From NCBI GenBank assembly GCA_001599295.1, contig BCGN01000004.1, positions 1,116,346 to 1,180,345 on the forward strand: a DNA stretch of 64,000 nucleotides. Direction: 5' to 3'. The stretch's first letter is position 1. Every line of letters begins with the position of its first letter. The position numbers were made by a program, and so were the translations under genes. Positions 30,187 to 41,600 of this stretch are shown in pieces. The notes below the pieces were generated by a model that saw nothing but the letters and a program-made list of their open reading frames with translations, was not told where the DNA came from and made no database searches. This stretch comes from Sporopachydermia quercuum. Lineage: Eukaryota; Ascomycota; Sporopachydermiomycetes; Sporopachydermiales; Sporopachydermiaceae.

Positions 30187-31392
30187 TTATAATAATCTGA
30201 ATGACTCATACTCACCATCGCTTCTTCTAAGTTTCAACTCCATCTTCAGTATTTGCAAATGTTTTCTGTGCTCATTATCTAAAGCAGCTTCAAAGCTAAC
30301 TAAACCATCAATACTTTTGAGTGTCAAATGACCTGCATTAGAAACACTAGAAGCCCCTGTCGTACTGCCACTACTAGATTTTTTCTCATCAATAGGGTGA
30401 ATATCATCGGAGCCTGAGACTATTTGATTTACTAATTGCTCGGTATGTACATGCTTTGAATTAGAAACATCAACATCTCCTTTAACAATGACAACATATT
30501 CACCAGCAGTTTCTTTCTTGTCAATACTTAAAGGAGCAGGGATCTCATGGTAGGATGGTTTATTCATTAAATCAGTAATGTTTGGTCGTTGATTGCCAGT
30601 AGCTTTCAACTCTTTNAGAGATAAAGGAGGTCTCAGCTTTTTGATTGCTGATTTGATAGAGTTTATTTTCCTTCTATCAAATGAAATAAATGGGGCTTCT
30701 TTACTAATAGTAATACCCCAGAATGACGGATCAATCTCTTCAATTCTTATCTCAATCTTTTCAAAGCTGTCTCCTTTNACATATAAAGGCAAACCAAATA
30801 AATCCTTCATTATATGATTTGTTGATAACTTTTCCAGCAGTTTCACTTCTAGTAATTCTTTTATATCATCAACATCAAGTTCGTACTTGCTTGGTGTTCT
30901 TTTACTTCTCCACATATAAAACGGGAAAAATACTTTACCTTGACTGAGTAAACTGTTTTCATTATGTTGATAATCCAGATAGTTGAAACCAACTGCTCCT
31001 ATTACCACAATGGTACCACCTGCTGCCAATATACCAATTAATACACTTTTCCATGGTGAGCTAGATGATGACCCATTCGCTGATTCAATGTTTTTGAGGA
31101 TAGCTCTATTTATCTCGGATTGAACCCACTCTGGAGGTATCTTACCATTCCCCTTAGAAGTGTACTTAATTCGTTGGTTTCCGAATGAATAATCTGTAGG
31201 TTTCGATTTCCAAGAATAAATCGACCTCTTCGAACATAATGCTCCCTTTTTTTCATTGTATAGTAAAGTGCTATTTCCAGCATACCTACTGTTTATCAAT
31301 TGACTCACACAGCGGGCGCTACTAGATGATGAATGTGATGCATACGCATGGTTCAACAAGCACCTGCTTTTACTTAGACAATTGATCATCAT
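30187..31392 (-). CDS. Predicted mitochondrial inner-membrane protein of unknown function
   Basis: A 401-residue protein that I do not recognise. The first 70 residues are rich in Arg, Ser, Cys and Lys and poor in acidic residues, as in a mitochondrial presequence. One transmembrane segment lies at about 115-134 (VLIGILAAGGTIVVIGAVGF). The segment after it (about 165-275) looks folded, with a motif EIRIEEIDPSFWGITI. The C-terminus is mixed, with a polar Ser/Gly linker. This topology (presequence, one membrane span, intermembrane or matrix domain) fits an inner-membrane assembly factor, but that is inference. Two N bases lie in codons in the middle of the gene. It is transcribed in the same direction as LIG4, which lies upstream. 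Confidence 0.7.
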   Translation of the reverse strand: MMINCLSKSRCLLNHAYASHSSSSSARCVSQLINSRYAGNSTLLYNEKKGALCSKRSIYSWKSKPTDYSFGNQRIKYTSKGNGKIPPEWVQSEINRAILKNIESANGSSSSSPWKSVLIGILAAGGTIVVIGAVGFNYLDYQHNENSLLSQGKVFFPFYMWRSKRTPSKYELDVDDIKELLEVKLLEKLSTNHIMKDLFGLPLYXKGDSFEKIEIRIEEIDPSFWGITISKEAPFISFDRRKINSIKSAIKKLRPPLSXKELKATGNQRPNITDLMNKPSYHEIPAPLSIDKKETAGEYVVIVKGDVDVSNSKHVHTEQLVNQIVSGSDDIHPIDEKKSSSGSTTGASSVSNAGHLTLKSIDGLVSFEAALDNEHRKHLQILKMELKLRRSDGEYESFRLL

Positions 31393-32104
31393 AATGTTGG
31401 TAATTGATAAACAGTACTAAAACCTGTCTAATAATATGTATGAATATATCAATCTATTACTTCATCAAGATAACAAAAGCCCCTGCCTTCTCTCAGAACT
31501 GGTCAAGTCGTGCTCTTGATGATAACAAGAAGGATGGTATAAGAGCAATCAGTGCTTCACAAGAGGAGAGTAAGCTTTAGAATAGTAAACTCGCTAATTG
31601 AACTATCGAACAAACAGCTTTCTCAATACATCTACTGGTTTGATTTATTGCTTGATAATGAGTTATTACAATAATAGTACAACGAATTAGTTACAGATAT
31701 ATTATGTTGTCTATCAGTTGAGTAGCTATTTATTTGTCTAGAATGTGCCTGGATAAAGTTTGATTGGAGAGCATGGCAAGAGAGGGCATCTGAGAGATTC
31801 ATATATTGTGCATGATGGTGCATGAGTTTGCAGGAAAGTGGAATATTTATTCTGTGCGATTTCCCAGATATTGAACCTGCCAGTATTATACATCTATAGC
31901 AACATAAGGACTGAACGAAATTGATTATTTCTTGATTATGTTATCTTAAGCCTACGAACCATGTGAATAGTAACATGTATAACTATGCAGGGCATAGTAA
32001 GGTACCAAATCTTAAAGAGTATCAACCAGTATCAAACTGATAACAATTACTAGAAATACCATAACTATTATTAAACGTTGTCCTAACATAAACTAATACG
32101 TCAC
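31393..32104. other. Spacer between LIG4 3' end and the mitochondrial protein gene
   Basis: A 712 bp AT-rich stretch acting as the LIG4 terminator region and the promoter of the downstream minus-strand gene. No recognisable feature was found. Confidence 0.4.
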
Positions 32105-35100
32105 TCATATAACAGGAAAGTTTTCCTCTGCTAATCTTGTAAAGTTTTCGTAACATTGGATTGCCCATTCAGAAGTAACTAATCGAGCAGGCCTCTTCCG
32201 TCTAGTATGACAATATGTTTGTTAGTTATCAGTCTTCTGAGGATCGTTCAGTCAGTCAAAGAACAAAAATATTAATATTAATTCAAGTAAAATATAACTT
32301 ACAATGCTTCAATTTGCCTGATTAGAGGTAGCCTTGATGAATTTGAATCTGAAATCACTACTGACAATAAATCATTATGAATAGTACTCGTAATATTGGC
32401 TCCCATGAACTGACAACAACGAGCAGCTTTTTCCAGCCGGAAATCCTTCTCAAACAATTCCGACTGGGAAGGCAAACCTTTTCTCTGTTCCTCATTCAAA
32501 TTAAAATTCTTCTCCGCTTGGCTGTTGAAATCAGTAAACACGGTTAATCCTCGCAAAGGCAATACATCATGTAATAAATCTGATATTTCAGTATCTAACA
32601 CAGTTTTACTAACAGTCTTATCAGTTAGCTCAATCCTCTTCAACAATTCACTTAACTCATCCATATTTACAGCAAGAGTGTAACTATCCCCAAACTTGTC
32701 AACATGATTTTGAGCAGCTTTCATTGTTTCCTCTCTTGCAAAATGATAATGGGTAGGCTCTATTGGAATCATCATCTTCCTAGATATACAATCTAAAATC
32801 CAACAAGGTTTCACTATATCATAAGTGCCCTTTCTAATCAGCGTAACTGCTTTCACAACATTTAAATCGGATATAATGAACAATTGCTCGCCAGGTGCTA
32901 ATCTAACATTGGGACTATATGCCAATGTCCCACCGTTTCTCACAACAAGTTTCTCAATATCTTTCAGGAACATTCTTTTAGGTTTGACCATATCAGATAA
33001 AATATCTGAAAAAACACACAAATAGCTTGTTAGTATTAATACAGCCTGATTTTAGTATGAGTTTATGGACAGAAATTGCTCACCCGAAGTTGCATTTCAT
33101 CTTCCATTCATAGGTCATACAATTAAGAATAACAGTACTTACAAAAATAATGACCTTGGAAAATAAATGTTTCTTTCCATTTACTAGCATCCTCCTTCCC
33201 TTTATAATCAACTACTTTATATTCTTTCTTTCTTTTCTTCATCTGCTTTCTTCTATTCTCCGGTATCTCGGCCGAGTTCTCTTCATGCTTTGTTTCTACT
33301 TCATTTCTTAACNAAATGAACTCTGCAATATTAATAAAATCACATTCAGTTAGTAAGGTTTTTAACCATAACGCTTTATCCATAGCAGAATTAAACACGT
33401 CACAGCCATCATACAATTAATAAATAACATACCAGAATATGACAAACAAGACTTCCAATCTTTATCTTCTCTTATTTTCCTAAACCTTGGGAATCTCAAA
33501 CTCATTCCAGATCTATATTGTGAGCTATAAATCACTTGAGATGCTTTAATTTCTATGACTATACTATCCATTGGTTTGATCCAAACGTCAGGTCGTTCGT
33601 AATTATTATTTGGGCCGGCTAACTCCATATATTGATTAACTTCTAAATTGGCATCCCATTTATGCCATTTACCTTCGGTTAAATGTTGAATTCTCGAATA
33701 ATCAACAACAGAAAATCCTCCCCCTACTTTACAAAATGACCAAAACTTATTATAATCACTACTATATTCATCANCACTTGCTCGCACCCCACATAAGAAA
33801 CTCGCAAGTTTTCTGCTACGGCTTCCCTGTCCATAAAAGCCTCCAATGATACATAAATCTAAATTCTCACCGTATTCTTCCATATATTCCGGTTTCACTT
33901 TGATCCAATCATCATTTCTTTCATTCACCTTATATTTACTCAAAGGATTCTTTATAACCAGGCCCTCGCATGACATTTCAACTATTTTCTTTAAATTGTC
34001 ATAGATTTCATCTGGTTTAGTAGCAATAGTAAAAGGAAGAACTTTCAAATAACCTTCTTTATCCTTTAGGATTCTTCTTAATGCTGCTTTCCTATCTCTA
34101 AGGGCATAGTTAACCAAAGGCTTATCATTCAAATAGACTAAATCAAATGCAATAAACATTGGTCTAGTCATACCGGCATCGAGACTTTCTTGAATAGCAG
34201 CAGTTTTCAAAGTACCAAAAGGGATAATCAAATCGTTTTCTGGATCATAAGCGACCATTTCTCCATCAATAATACAGTTTCTTACATTTGGTAGGAAAGC
34301 ATCTGTTAAATGCTTTGTTAAACTGCCATTTTTATCATCTAAGCTACTGCCATACAGATAAGAGTAATCTTTTGCCTTTCTACTCCAGAATACAAACTTG
34401 GCACCATAATTATCCATATGAAGTTGAATTCTTTCTCCGTCTATTTTCTCTTCCATATAGAATCCACTTTCCGGCATTTTGGAAACCATTTTACTATAGG
34501 AGTANTTCTGAAATTGTGCAAGTTGTGGTTGAAAACAAGACATGAGGGATACTTCTTGACGTTTTGGTGATAATGTGATTTCCGGATTGTATAATTCGTA
34601 GCACACTCGTTTCAGATTTGATGTCACATTGAATAGCCCCATAGCTTCAGGATGGAATAAGTTGAGAAATGTTCTCTCTGATGCACCTAAATGCATAACT
34701 AAAACAATAAATAGTTAGTAGCGAAGAGATGAATAGGTAGCAAATTAGCAGTACTTACATTTGAGAATGATATTGATTAACCATTTCATCTCATCTACAT
34801 TCATATTATCGTAAAACCATTTTAATACTTCTAGTTGATCATTACTATAATAAACATAAAATGTTAGTTCAAATAAACCGAGTCTTCCCTTGATTTATGC
34901 CAATTAAATTTCAATTTCCATTTCCGCGAAAAGATTAGTTTGATATGAGGTATGCAAGTGAAACCAAGAGGATCCGCCAGAAGCTCAAGCTCCAATCATA
35001 ACATATCATTGCTGTTCTTTTTCTCTTTCTCTACCTCCCAGCAAGCTGAGAAGGCAATTTCTAAACCTCTAAAAGCTGGCTTATTGTGGAAACTTTCATT

Positions 35101-35960
35101 TATCTTGATGATACGAAATATCCTTCCTCAAACATACCTTTTAGCCGAAGCACTCAATTTATCCAAACCATCATTGACATCATCTATTGTAAGGGATCCA
35201 TATTCGAATTTAGTAGAACGTTTTCTTATAACCTNGTAGCATCTTTCAGCGAAATTACCAGCGGACGATTTATTTCCTTGCTTCCAATTTTGAATCGCTT
35301 TTCCATCAGCACTATCAACAGGTATATTGACCAACTAAAAACAAAGAAATTCATTCTGTTAGAACTAGAGTACACGAGAATATGAACAGATCAACTTTCC
35401 GGCTTTTATTCACATTAATACATTTATCCCTATGAACTTACTTTAATTATAAGCTTACCAAGTGCATTTTCCTTCAAACCATACATCTGTCTTTCTCTAT
35501 CTTTCTGAATAACAGCATTATTAATATCAACCATATAGCTATCAACCATGTCTAATTGAGAGATTCAACTCTAACTATTTAAACTTACATCTGGCATAAC
35601 TGATTTGATTAGTCGGTCAGAATCCCCACTTTTTTATCAAAATTCCTTCTTTTCCATCTATCTATACTTAAATGAAGTTCTCATTCACGAAAAAATGATA
35701 TACATACTCAGTCTAAAAAAAGGATAGAAATTCTCCCCAACTTCTTTCCTCCACTTATCATAAAACTTTATGATGATTTCCTTTTTCATCTCATTTGGCT
35801 TCTTCTTAGTAATTTTACTGAGCTTTTGGAAATCCTTCTTTAAAGGAAAAAATAAGTCAGTGATTAGTACACTGAACGGTAATGGAGCACCATGGTTCTT
35901 TGGAATGTATGCTAAATCAACAGCTTCAGGTTCTTCTACTTTCACCTTAGTTTGTTCCAT
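32105..35960 (-). CDS. LIG4: DNA ligase IV, nine exons
   Basis: Exons are 35960-35708, 35599-35589 (11 nt), 35504-35442, 35334-35138, 34844-34759, 34698-33433, 33322-33143, 33005-32303 and 32201-32105. Joined, they give 951 residues in one frame. The eight introns measure 60-293 nt, with GTAAGT or GTATGT donors and mostly TACTAAC-like branch sites. The N-terminal helical DNA-binding domain contains RLIMPDKDRERQMYG. The adenylation domain holds EEKIDGER with the catalytic Lys at about 288 (Lys282 in yeast). EGLVIKNP and WIKVKPEYMEEYG are the distal nucleotidyltransferase motifs. Tandem BRCT domains form the C-terminus, split over exons 8 and 9 (FYILSDMV; RLVTSEWAIQCY). It seals breaks in non-homologous end joining together with an Lif1/XRCC4 partner. 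S. cerevisiae DNL4 has no intron and is next to TSR3, as here. Confidence 0.96.
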
Positions 35961-36892
35961 TTGAGATCTTTGCCTTTATTATAAAGAATGACATATAATA
36001 TATTAAATGTTTAGAAACACTAGCAGTAGAAACCTGTTAAAAATTGCTAACAGATGAGTGTCAGAATGTATAAACGAACAATACTTCAATGGTTGCAATA
36101 GTGCACATTTCTGAGACTGATTAGGGATGGGTCCATCTAAGCAGAAGAAACAAAACTAGAGCCAAAACCTGAAAATTATATGCATGAGTCTCTAACTTTC
36201 TCCTAGAATTACTCCTTCCGTATTAGTCTTATTTTAGCTATTCAACTAAGATGACCAGGAAGAAAAAGCTGATAATGAAATTATAAGGGAAAGGAAGACA
36301 AAACATAAAAACGATGAACAGAGGTTGGAAATAAGGTTGTATATATGTTTAAAGTTCATGTAGCTAAATGCAGGTACGTCAAATCATAGAATAGAAGGAG
36401 TGGGGACTGTCTTTTCTGTTAATGAAGAAGACGACAGTAGGCGATTAGATAGAGATGGAAAAACGCCGATATGTTTAGATCAGGGGATATAATTTAAATC
36501 TTCAAGCTTTGAAATAAAATCTCATCTAATGCTTTCAATGCAAGTACGAAACTGGTGCCTGCATTGTAGCTCTAATGTAATTAATTATCATCAAGGCAAT
36601 ATTTAAGGTTTGGTGGGAGCAGCTTGACATACATAACCAGGAAGCCTGGCAAGTCGTTAATTATTTGTTTATTTGTTCTCATACAAAAAACACTGAAATA
36701 GGATAAGTTCTGGGATAAACAATCATGAAATGAGTTTTGAGATATTCGCTTGGTTTGTTTTATTTCAGTAACCATACATATATATGAAGCGAGTAATGCG
36801 CTCCTCAAGTACTTGACACTGAACGTCAACTAGTAAACCACTTATACTTTATAATACATGAATATATCTATATGAAATCCTTTTTGCTATTA
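35961..36892. other. Spacer between TSR3 3' end and the LIG4 start
   Basis: A 932 bp AT-rich region that should hold the LIG4 promoter. Short frames are unconserved. No MCB or other clear site was seen. Confidence 0.4.
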
Positions 36893-38013
36893 TTATAGTG
36901 ATACGTTTTGAATCTTTTGTGCCAGTTCTGTCTCTTCGGCTTCATTAGAGTATTCATGGGTTTCATTATCATCCTCATCTTTTTCCTTTCGCTCGCCTTC
37001 TTCCTCTTCCTTTTCCTTTTCCTCTTGCTCTTGCTCTTGCTCTTGCTCTTGCTCTTGCTCTTGCTCTTGCTCTTGCTCTTGCTCTTGCTCTTGCTCTTCA
37101 CTATCGCTCACTTGCATGCGATTTGTATTTCCTTGCATCCAAATATCTTCATCTTGATTAGTCCTTTTTCGTTCTTCAAATTCCTCATCTAATTTTTGCA
37201 ACCATGCAGCTTCCGCTTCTTTCACACTATCACTATCAGTACATTGCTGATACACTTCAATCAGTTCTCTATTGATTTCTAAAAATGATGGTCCATACGA
37301 AAAATGAGACAATAACTCTTCTGCCCATTCTAAATGTCCTACAATAGCAAAACATGCTGCTAATGCCTCAACACAATTTAACCTCCAGGGCTTTCCGTAA
37401 TTTACTGTATTAGCAGCAACTAGATACGGCACTGAAAAGTACAGGTTAGTAATCCCATATTAGTCAATCAATCCGAACCTCCATCGCTAATATTTGTTCC
37501 CCAGTATTCGAAATCAAACATACGTAGTCTTTCATGTTTACCTCCAATTTTTGAAAAAGGAATTTCTTCCAATCTTGCCCATGAACATTCAACCACTGCT
37601 GCACCTGACTCTTCAACTACTGGTCGATCGTCAGGACAAACCACTCCTTTACCGTTAGGACTAAATTTATATTGTTAGCATCGCCTTTCAAGTGCTGTTT
37701 TCTTGCACATTTATAATAAATAACCCATTATTAAGTAATCCTTCACTTACGTAACAATAATTCCCTGAAATTTCTGTCCAACTCTCAAAGATCTAATCAA
37801 ACCAAGTCTCTCTAATTTCTTACCACTACATCGTTTGGGATCACACTGATCAAAATCCCACATCGCCAGCTTCACAGGAAATTTTTGCCCACCCACTCCG
37901 GATCCGTGATGTTTTGTTTCTCTTTGTTTTCTTCCATGATGGTGTCCTCCTCCGGCTCCTTTTNCTTTGCCTGTTTTATGACTTTCATGTTCCTTATTCT
38001 TACCCTTAGCCAT
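36893..38013 (-). CDS. TSR3: 18S rRNA aminocarboxypropyltransferase, three exons
   Basis: Exons are 38013-37751, 37660-37524 and 37431-36893, giving 312 residues; the introns are 90 and 92 nt with GCTAAC and TACTAAC branch sites. The start MAKGKNKEHE matches yeast Tsr3. The conserved core includes KLAMWDFDQCDPKRCSGKKL, LIRSLRVGQKFQGIIV and YGKPWRLNCVEALAACFAIV. Tsr3 transfers the aminocarboxypropyl group from S-adenosylmethionine to the hypermodified pseudouridine of 18S rRNA in late 40S maturation. The exon 2/3 junction splits a CTG codon at a conserved Leu (HERLLPYLVAAN), supporting standard decoding. The tail carries a 12-copy hexanucleotide repeat. Yeast TSR3 (YOR006C) is next to DNL4 and SGT2. 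Confidence 0.95.
37025..37096 (-). repeat. Hexanucleotide microsatellite encoding Glu-Gln repeats in TSR3
   Basis: Twelve perfect tandem copies of TTGCTC on the plus strand (GAGCAA on the coding strand), in frame within TSR3 exon 3, giving alternating Glu-Gln at about residues 246-269. It is likely length-polymorphic. It lies after the catalytic domain in an acidic disordered tail. Confidence 0.95.
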
Positions 38014-38692
38014 GATTCCTGAACTCTGAAACCACCCAAATTGCAATAAATTTTCAAACTTCTTAAATGATTTCTATCAAATCAGTAGGGATCTCATATC
38101 CGGCATCATTTGCTCTCCGTCACGGTCAATAGAGATCTTNACATCGTACAATAAACTCTCCATTCATAAACCTCCATCTGCATGATCACATCACTTTCCT
38201 TTAGAGATAAATTTCACTGTCCGAGAACAAATTTTCATTTGTATGTAAGTGTCCGAATCATAATTGTCGTCCCAAAATACCACAAATTTATCATGTGATA
38301 AACTCTGGNCAACGGAATCCTAGTGACAAAAGGGATCGATATAACAATAAGTAGATGGCCTAAATAGATAGGCCCTTACATTTAACTCTATCATTAATTT
38401 AATATCGTATCAGACGATTAGAAGAAAACTAGTAAATCACATAGTTGAAGCTATTGAGATAAAGCGTCAATAATTTTAAACTACTGAAAGAACCACAGAA
38501 TAACTATTGACTCGTACGTACATCGAATTATAGTTCTAAATTTCTATCTGTTAATCATCTAAGGGGCACAGATCTTCTCATCACGTTATGTGTATTTGCA
38601 AATCAATGGACACACATATCAGTTGTCAGTAAACCATGAATATTGAAAACCCTTAGAAATTATAGAGACTATATCTAGTATAATAGTCCAAT
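38014..38692. promoter_or_regulatory. Divergent promoter region TSR3/VRL1
   Basis: A 679 bp AT-rich spacer between divergent genes. No specific site was recognised. Confidence 0.4.
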
Positions 38693-41600
38693 ATGACAAT
38701 CGAGCCGATGGGTCGAGGGGCGGTTCAGTTTATGAACCCATTTCTTAACCAGGTGTTTAACAATCCAGACCCATGGTCAAGCACCAGCAAATCATACATT
38801 CAAGCTTTGAGANATAACCCAGAGAGTTATGTTATTCTGGTACCATCATCGGCCATTTTACTGTTTTATGATGAGAGTATTTCTAAAAGNAAGTACGAGA
38901 GGTTATGTCAAAATGAAGATTTCATCTTATCTCATATAATAAAGATTCCTTCACCTTTGGGTCCTAAACCACCAAGTCATCTTGGCGTCAAAAACGGTAA
39001 GGCTTATAATACGTTGAACAACAAGATTCTTGCTGTTAATGGTGATACAATATATGATGTCTCTGGTTATAGAAGAAGTGTGACTGCTAAAATTGTCGAT
39101 GAAATACTTCTAACGTCTCAAACACCATATTTCCCTGCAAATGCTAAATTCATGGTGCTGGTCGTTTCCAGGCCATTTATAGGCAAACCAATAGCAAGAG
39201 AAGAAACAGATTTTGGTGGAATTCCTATGAGTTATCTGTTTAATAAGTACGATTTGATGTTCCTGGGTCCAAATCATGAACTGGAGGATACTAATTCCCA
39301 GAACAATCCATCAGTCAACAATAAGGCATATAATTCATCAACAACAGCTTCAACAATCTCAGCAAACTCAACAGAATCAGCTTCTCTCACTTCCTCCTTA
39401 ACATCAGTGGATCCCAAATATTCCACAAATAGCATTGATCCTATATCAAAACTTGGTAATGTTCCTCCTCTTGGTGATGTACTTACAAGATTCCCTTTCA
39501 TATCTCAACAGATAGGCAGCAGATTCTCTTCTTTATTCAAAAGGTTTACTTGTAAAAATATTGAAAACGAAATGGAGCTTATTGAATCTTTCAACAATTT
39601 GATCAGAAAAGCAATTGAAATATTCAGGTCTTTGGACTCTGCTGTAATTGTGGATCTGATATCAATAACAGGTTATTCTAAAGAAGATCTTGAACGATCA
39701 CTACATATATACATTGAAAATAACATATCAGACAAATTATGGAGGAAAATAGTAGAACTGAANACTGCTTCAAGAGATACTATGTTCCAGAACTATACAG
39801 ATAGACTTGATTACTTTGAAGATGACAAACTAAGAGCTCATCTACACAATATTAGCATTGGTCAAGTAGGACTACCAGATATGCATTATGAAAAGCTCCA
39901 AGAGCTTGAAAGAAGAGCAGTACTTGCAGTTAAAGAGTTCGAAGGTTTGAATAGAACCACAAACACTGATGCTAAATTGAAGATCATTTTCAACACATTA
40001 GACCTTCTGAATGACTCATCAGTAACTCCTTCGTCATCTTCAGCAACAGCCAAAGTGACTATATCATCTCTCGATGCTGATACGCTCATTGGACTGATGT
40101 TATTTGTTCTTTTACGTAGTGATGTTCCTGATTTGCATATTCATTTGTTTTATATAAAAACATTTGCATTTGATGACATTGAATCAGGTTCTATTGGCTA
40201 TGGATTGTCTACGTTTGAAGGTGTGCTATTTTACTTGGAGGATCAAGAGAATTTAAGTAGGCTGAGTCAAATATGTAAAGAAAACTTTGAGATATGGAAC
40301 ACTGTCAAAGAGGATGATTCTATAAGACTACAAAGAGCCTGGGAAAGTGGGCTTCGTTCACTTCTCACAAGTCAAGAATCTATGTTTTATATTAAAAATA
40401 AATCATTTGACAGCATTTTGATGGTAGCTATTCAGTTATCTAGTAAGAATGTTCTTCAAACACTTTTATCTCATTCAGAATTATTTCCCTATGGAAGAAT
40501 CATGTGCGAGAAAAGTCATACAACTGGTATGACTCTCTTATGTGCAGCGGTTCAATCAGGTGATGAAGAGTTAATTGATATGGTACTTGATGCTGTTGAT
40601 GATGCTCCTTTCGAAAGAAAGATTGCTTACTTCCGAGAAAAAGATATATATCAACGAACTATTGGTCATTATTTGTTCTACTACAGAGATGCGTTATATG
40701 AATTAGGATTGATGATTCAATGGGATGATAGAGATTTGAATGGTCAAACACCATTATTTGCTATATGTAGATCCTATGACCATGCTTACTATGATCAATT
40801 AGTATCGGAAGCGTTTATTATATGTGATACATGGTATAAAGAAGTTCTGGGAAGAAAAGGAATCGATTTATATGATCATGTTGATAATAAGGGTAATAGT
40901 ATTCTTCATGTGATTTTTACCACCAAAGCAGTTAAAACTGTATTGAAATATAGGGCAGATGTCAATGCTGTTAATAACAAAGGTATAACCCCATTGATGA
41001 TTTACTCAAAATATGCTCGTATAGAAGCCATGAAGGCATTGTGCGCAACGAATGAAGTCGATTTTGACAAAAGAGATCTTAAAGGTTTAACAGCTTTGGA
41101 TATAGCCAAAAATACCCAAGTACAAGAAGCTATAGATGAAATTTACTTGTTCAACTACGCACCAGTAATAGATGGTAAACGATTGGCTGGCGTTATTAGG
41201 CCTATTTTCATTAATGGCCAATTACAATTAGTTGTGAAAAGTATTATGATGAATTTAGATCATCAGTCAAATGGTAAGCCATCCATAGTATCTGCACCAC
41301 CATTAGATGAATCTAAATATAATAATGGTTATTATAATCATTATTTGAATAATGAAAAGAAACTATTTTCTGTTACAAGATCTATTGCTGATTTCCAGTT
41401 TCTTTGGAAATGGTTAAGATATGAGAACCCTTATTCTTGGATACCTACTATTGAAGAATCTTTAAGCTATAACGAATCAGTTAAGAGATTCCGGGGGAAA
41501 ACGCAGCATCACCAAGATATGGTGTTATTTCAGTTAGGATTACCATTCAAATTTTCAAGGAAGAAAATACAGGAATTGGCCAAAAGTCTCAATTCATTCC

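Noticed and set aside
33403-33416. ATG at the head of the 33123-33416 frame as a gene start
   Set aside because: The first part of that frame is LIG4 intron 6; a TACTAAC site and TTGCAG acceptor place the exon start at 33322.
35505-35552. Upstream TAG acceptor giving a longer LIG4 exon 3
   Set aside because: It conflicts with the frame set by the micro-exon; the ATTCAG acceptor gives the conserved length and sequence.
36908-37192. Leucine-rich plus-strand frame
   Set aside because: It is the antisense of the TSR3 Glu-Gln repeat.
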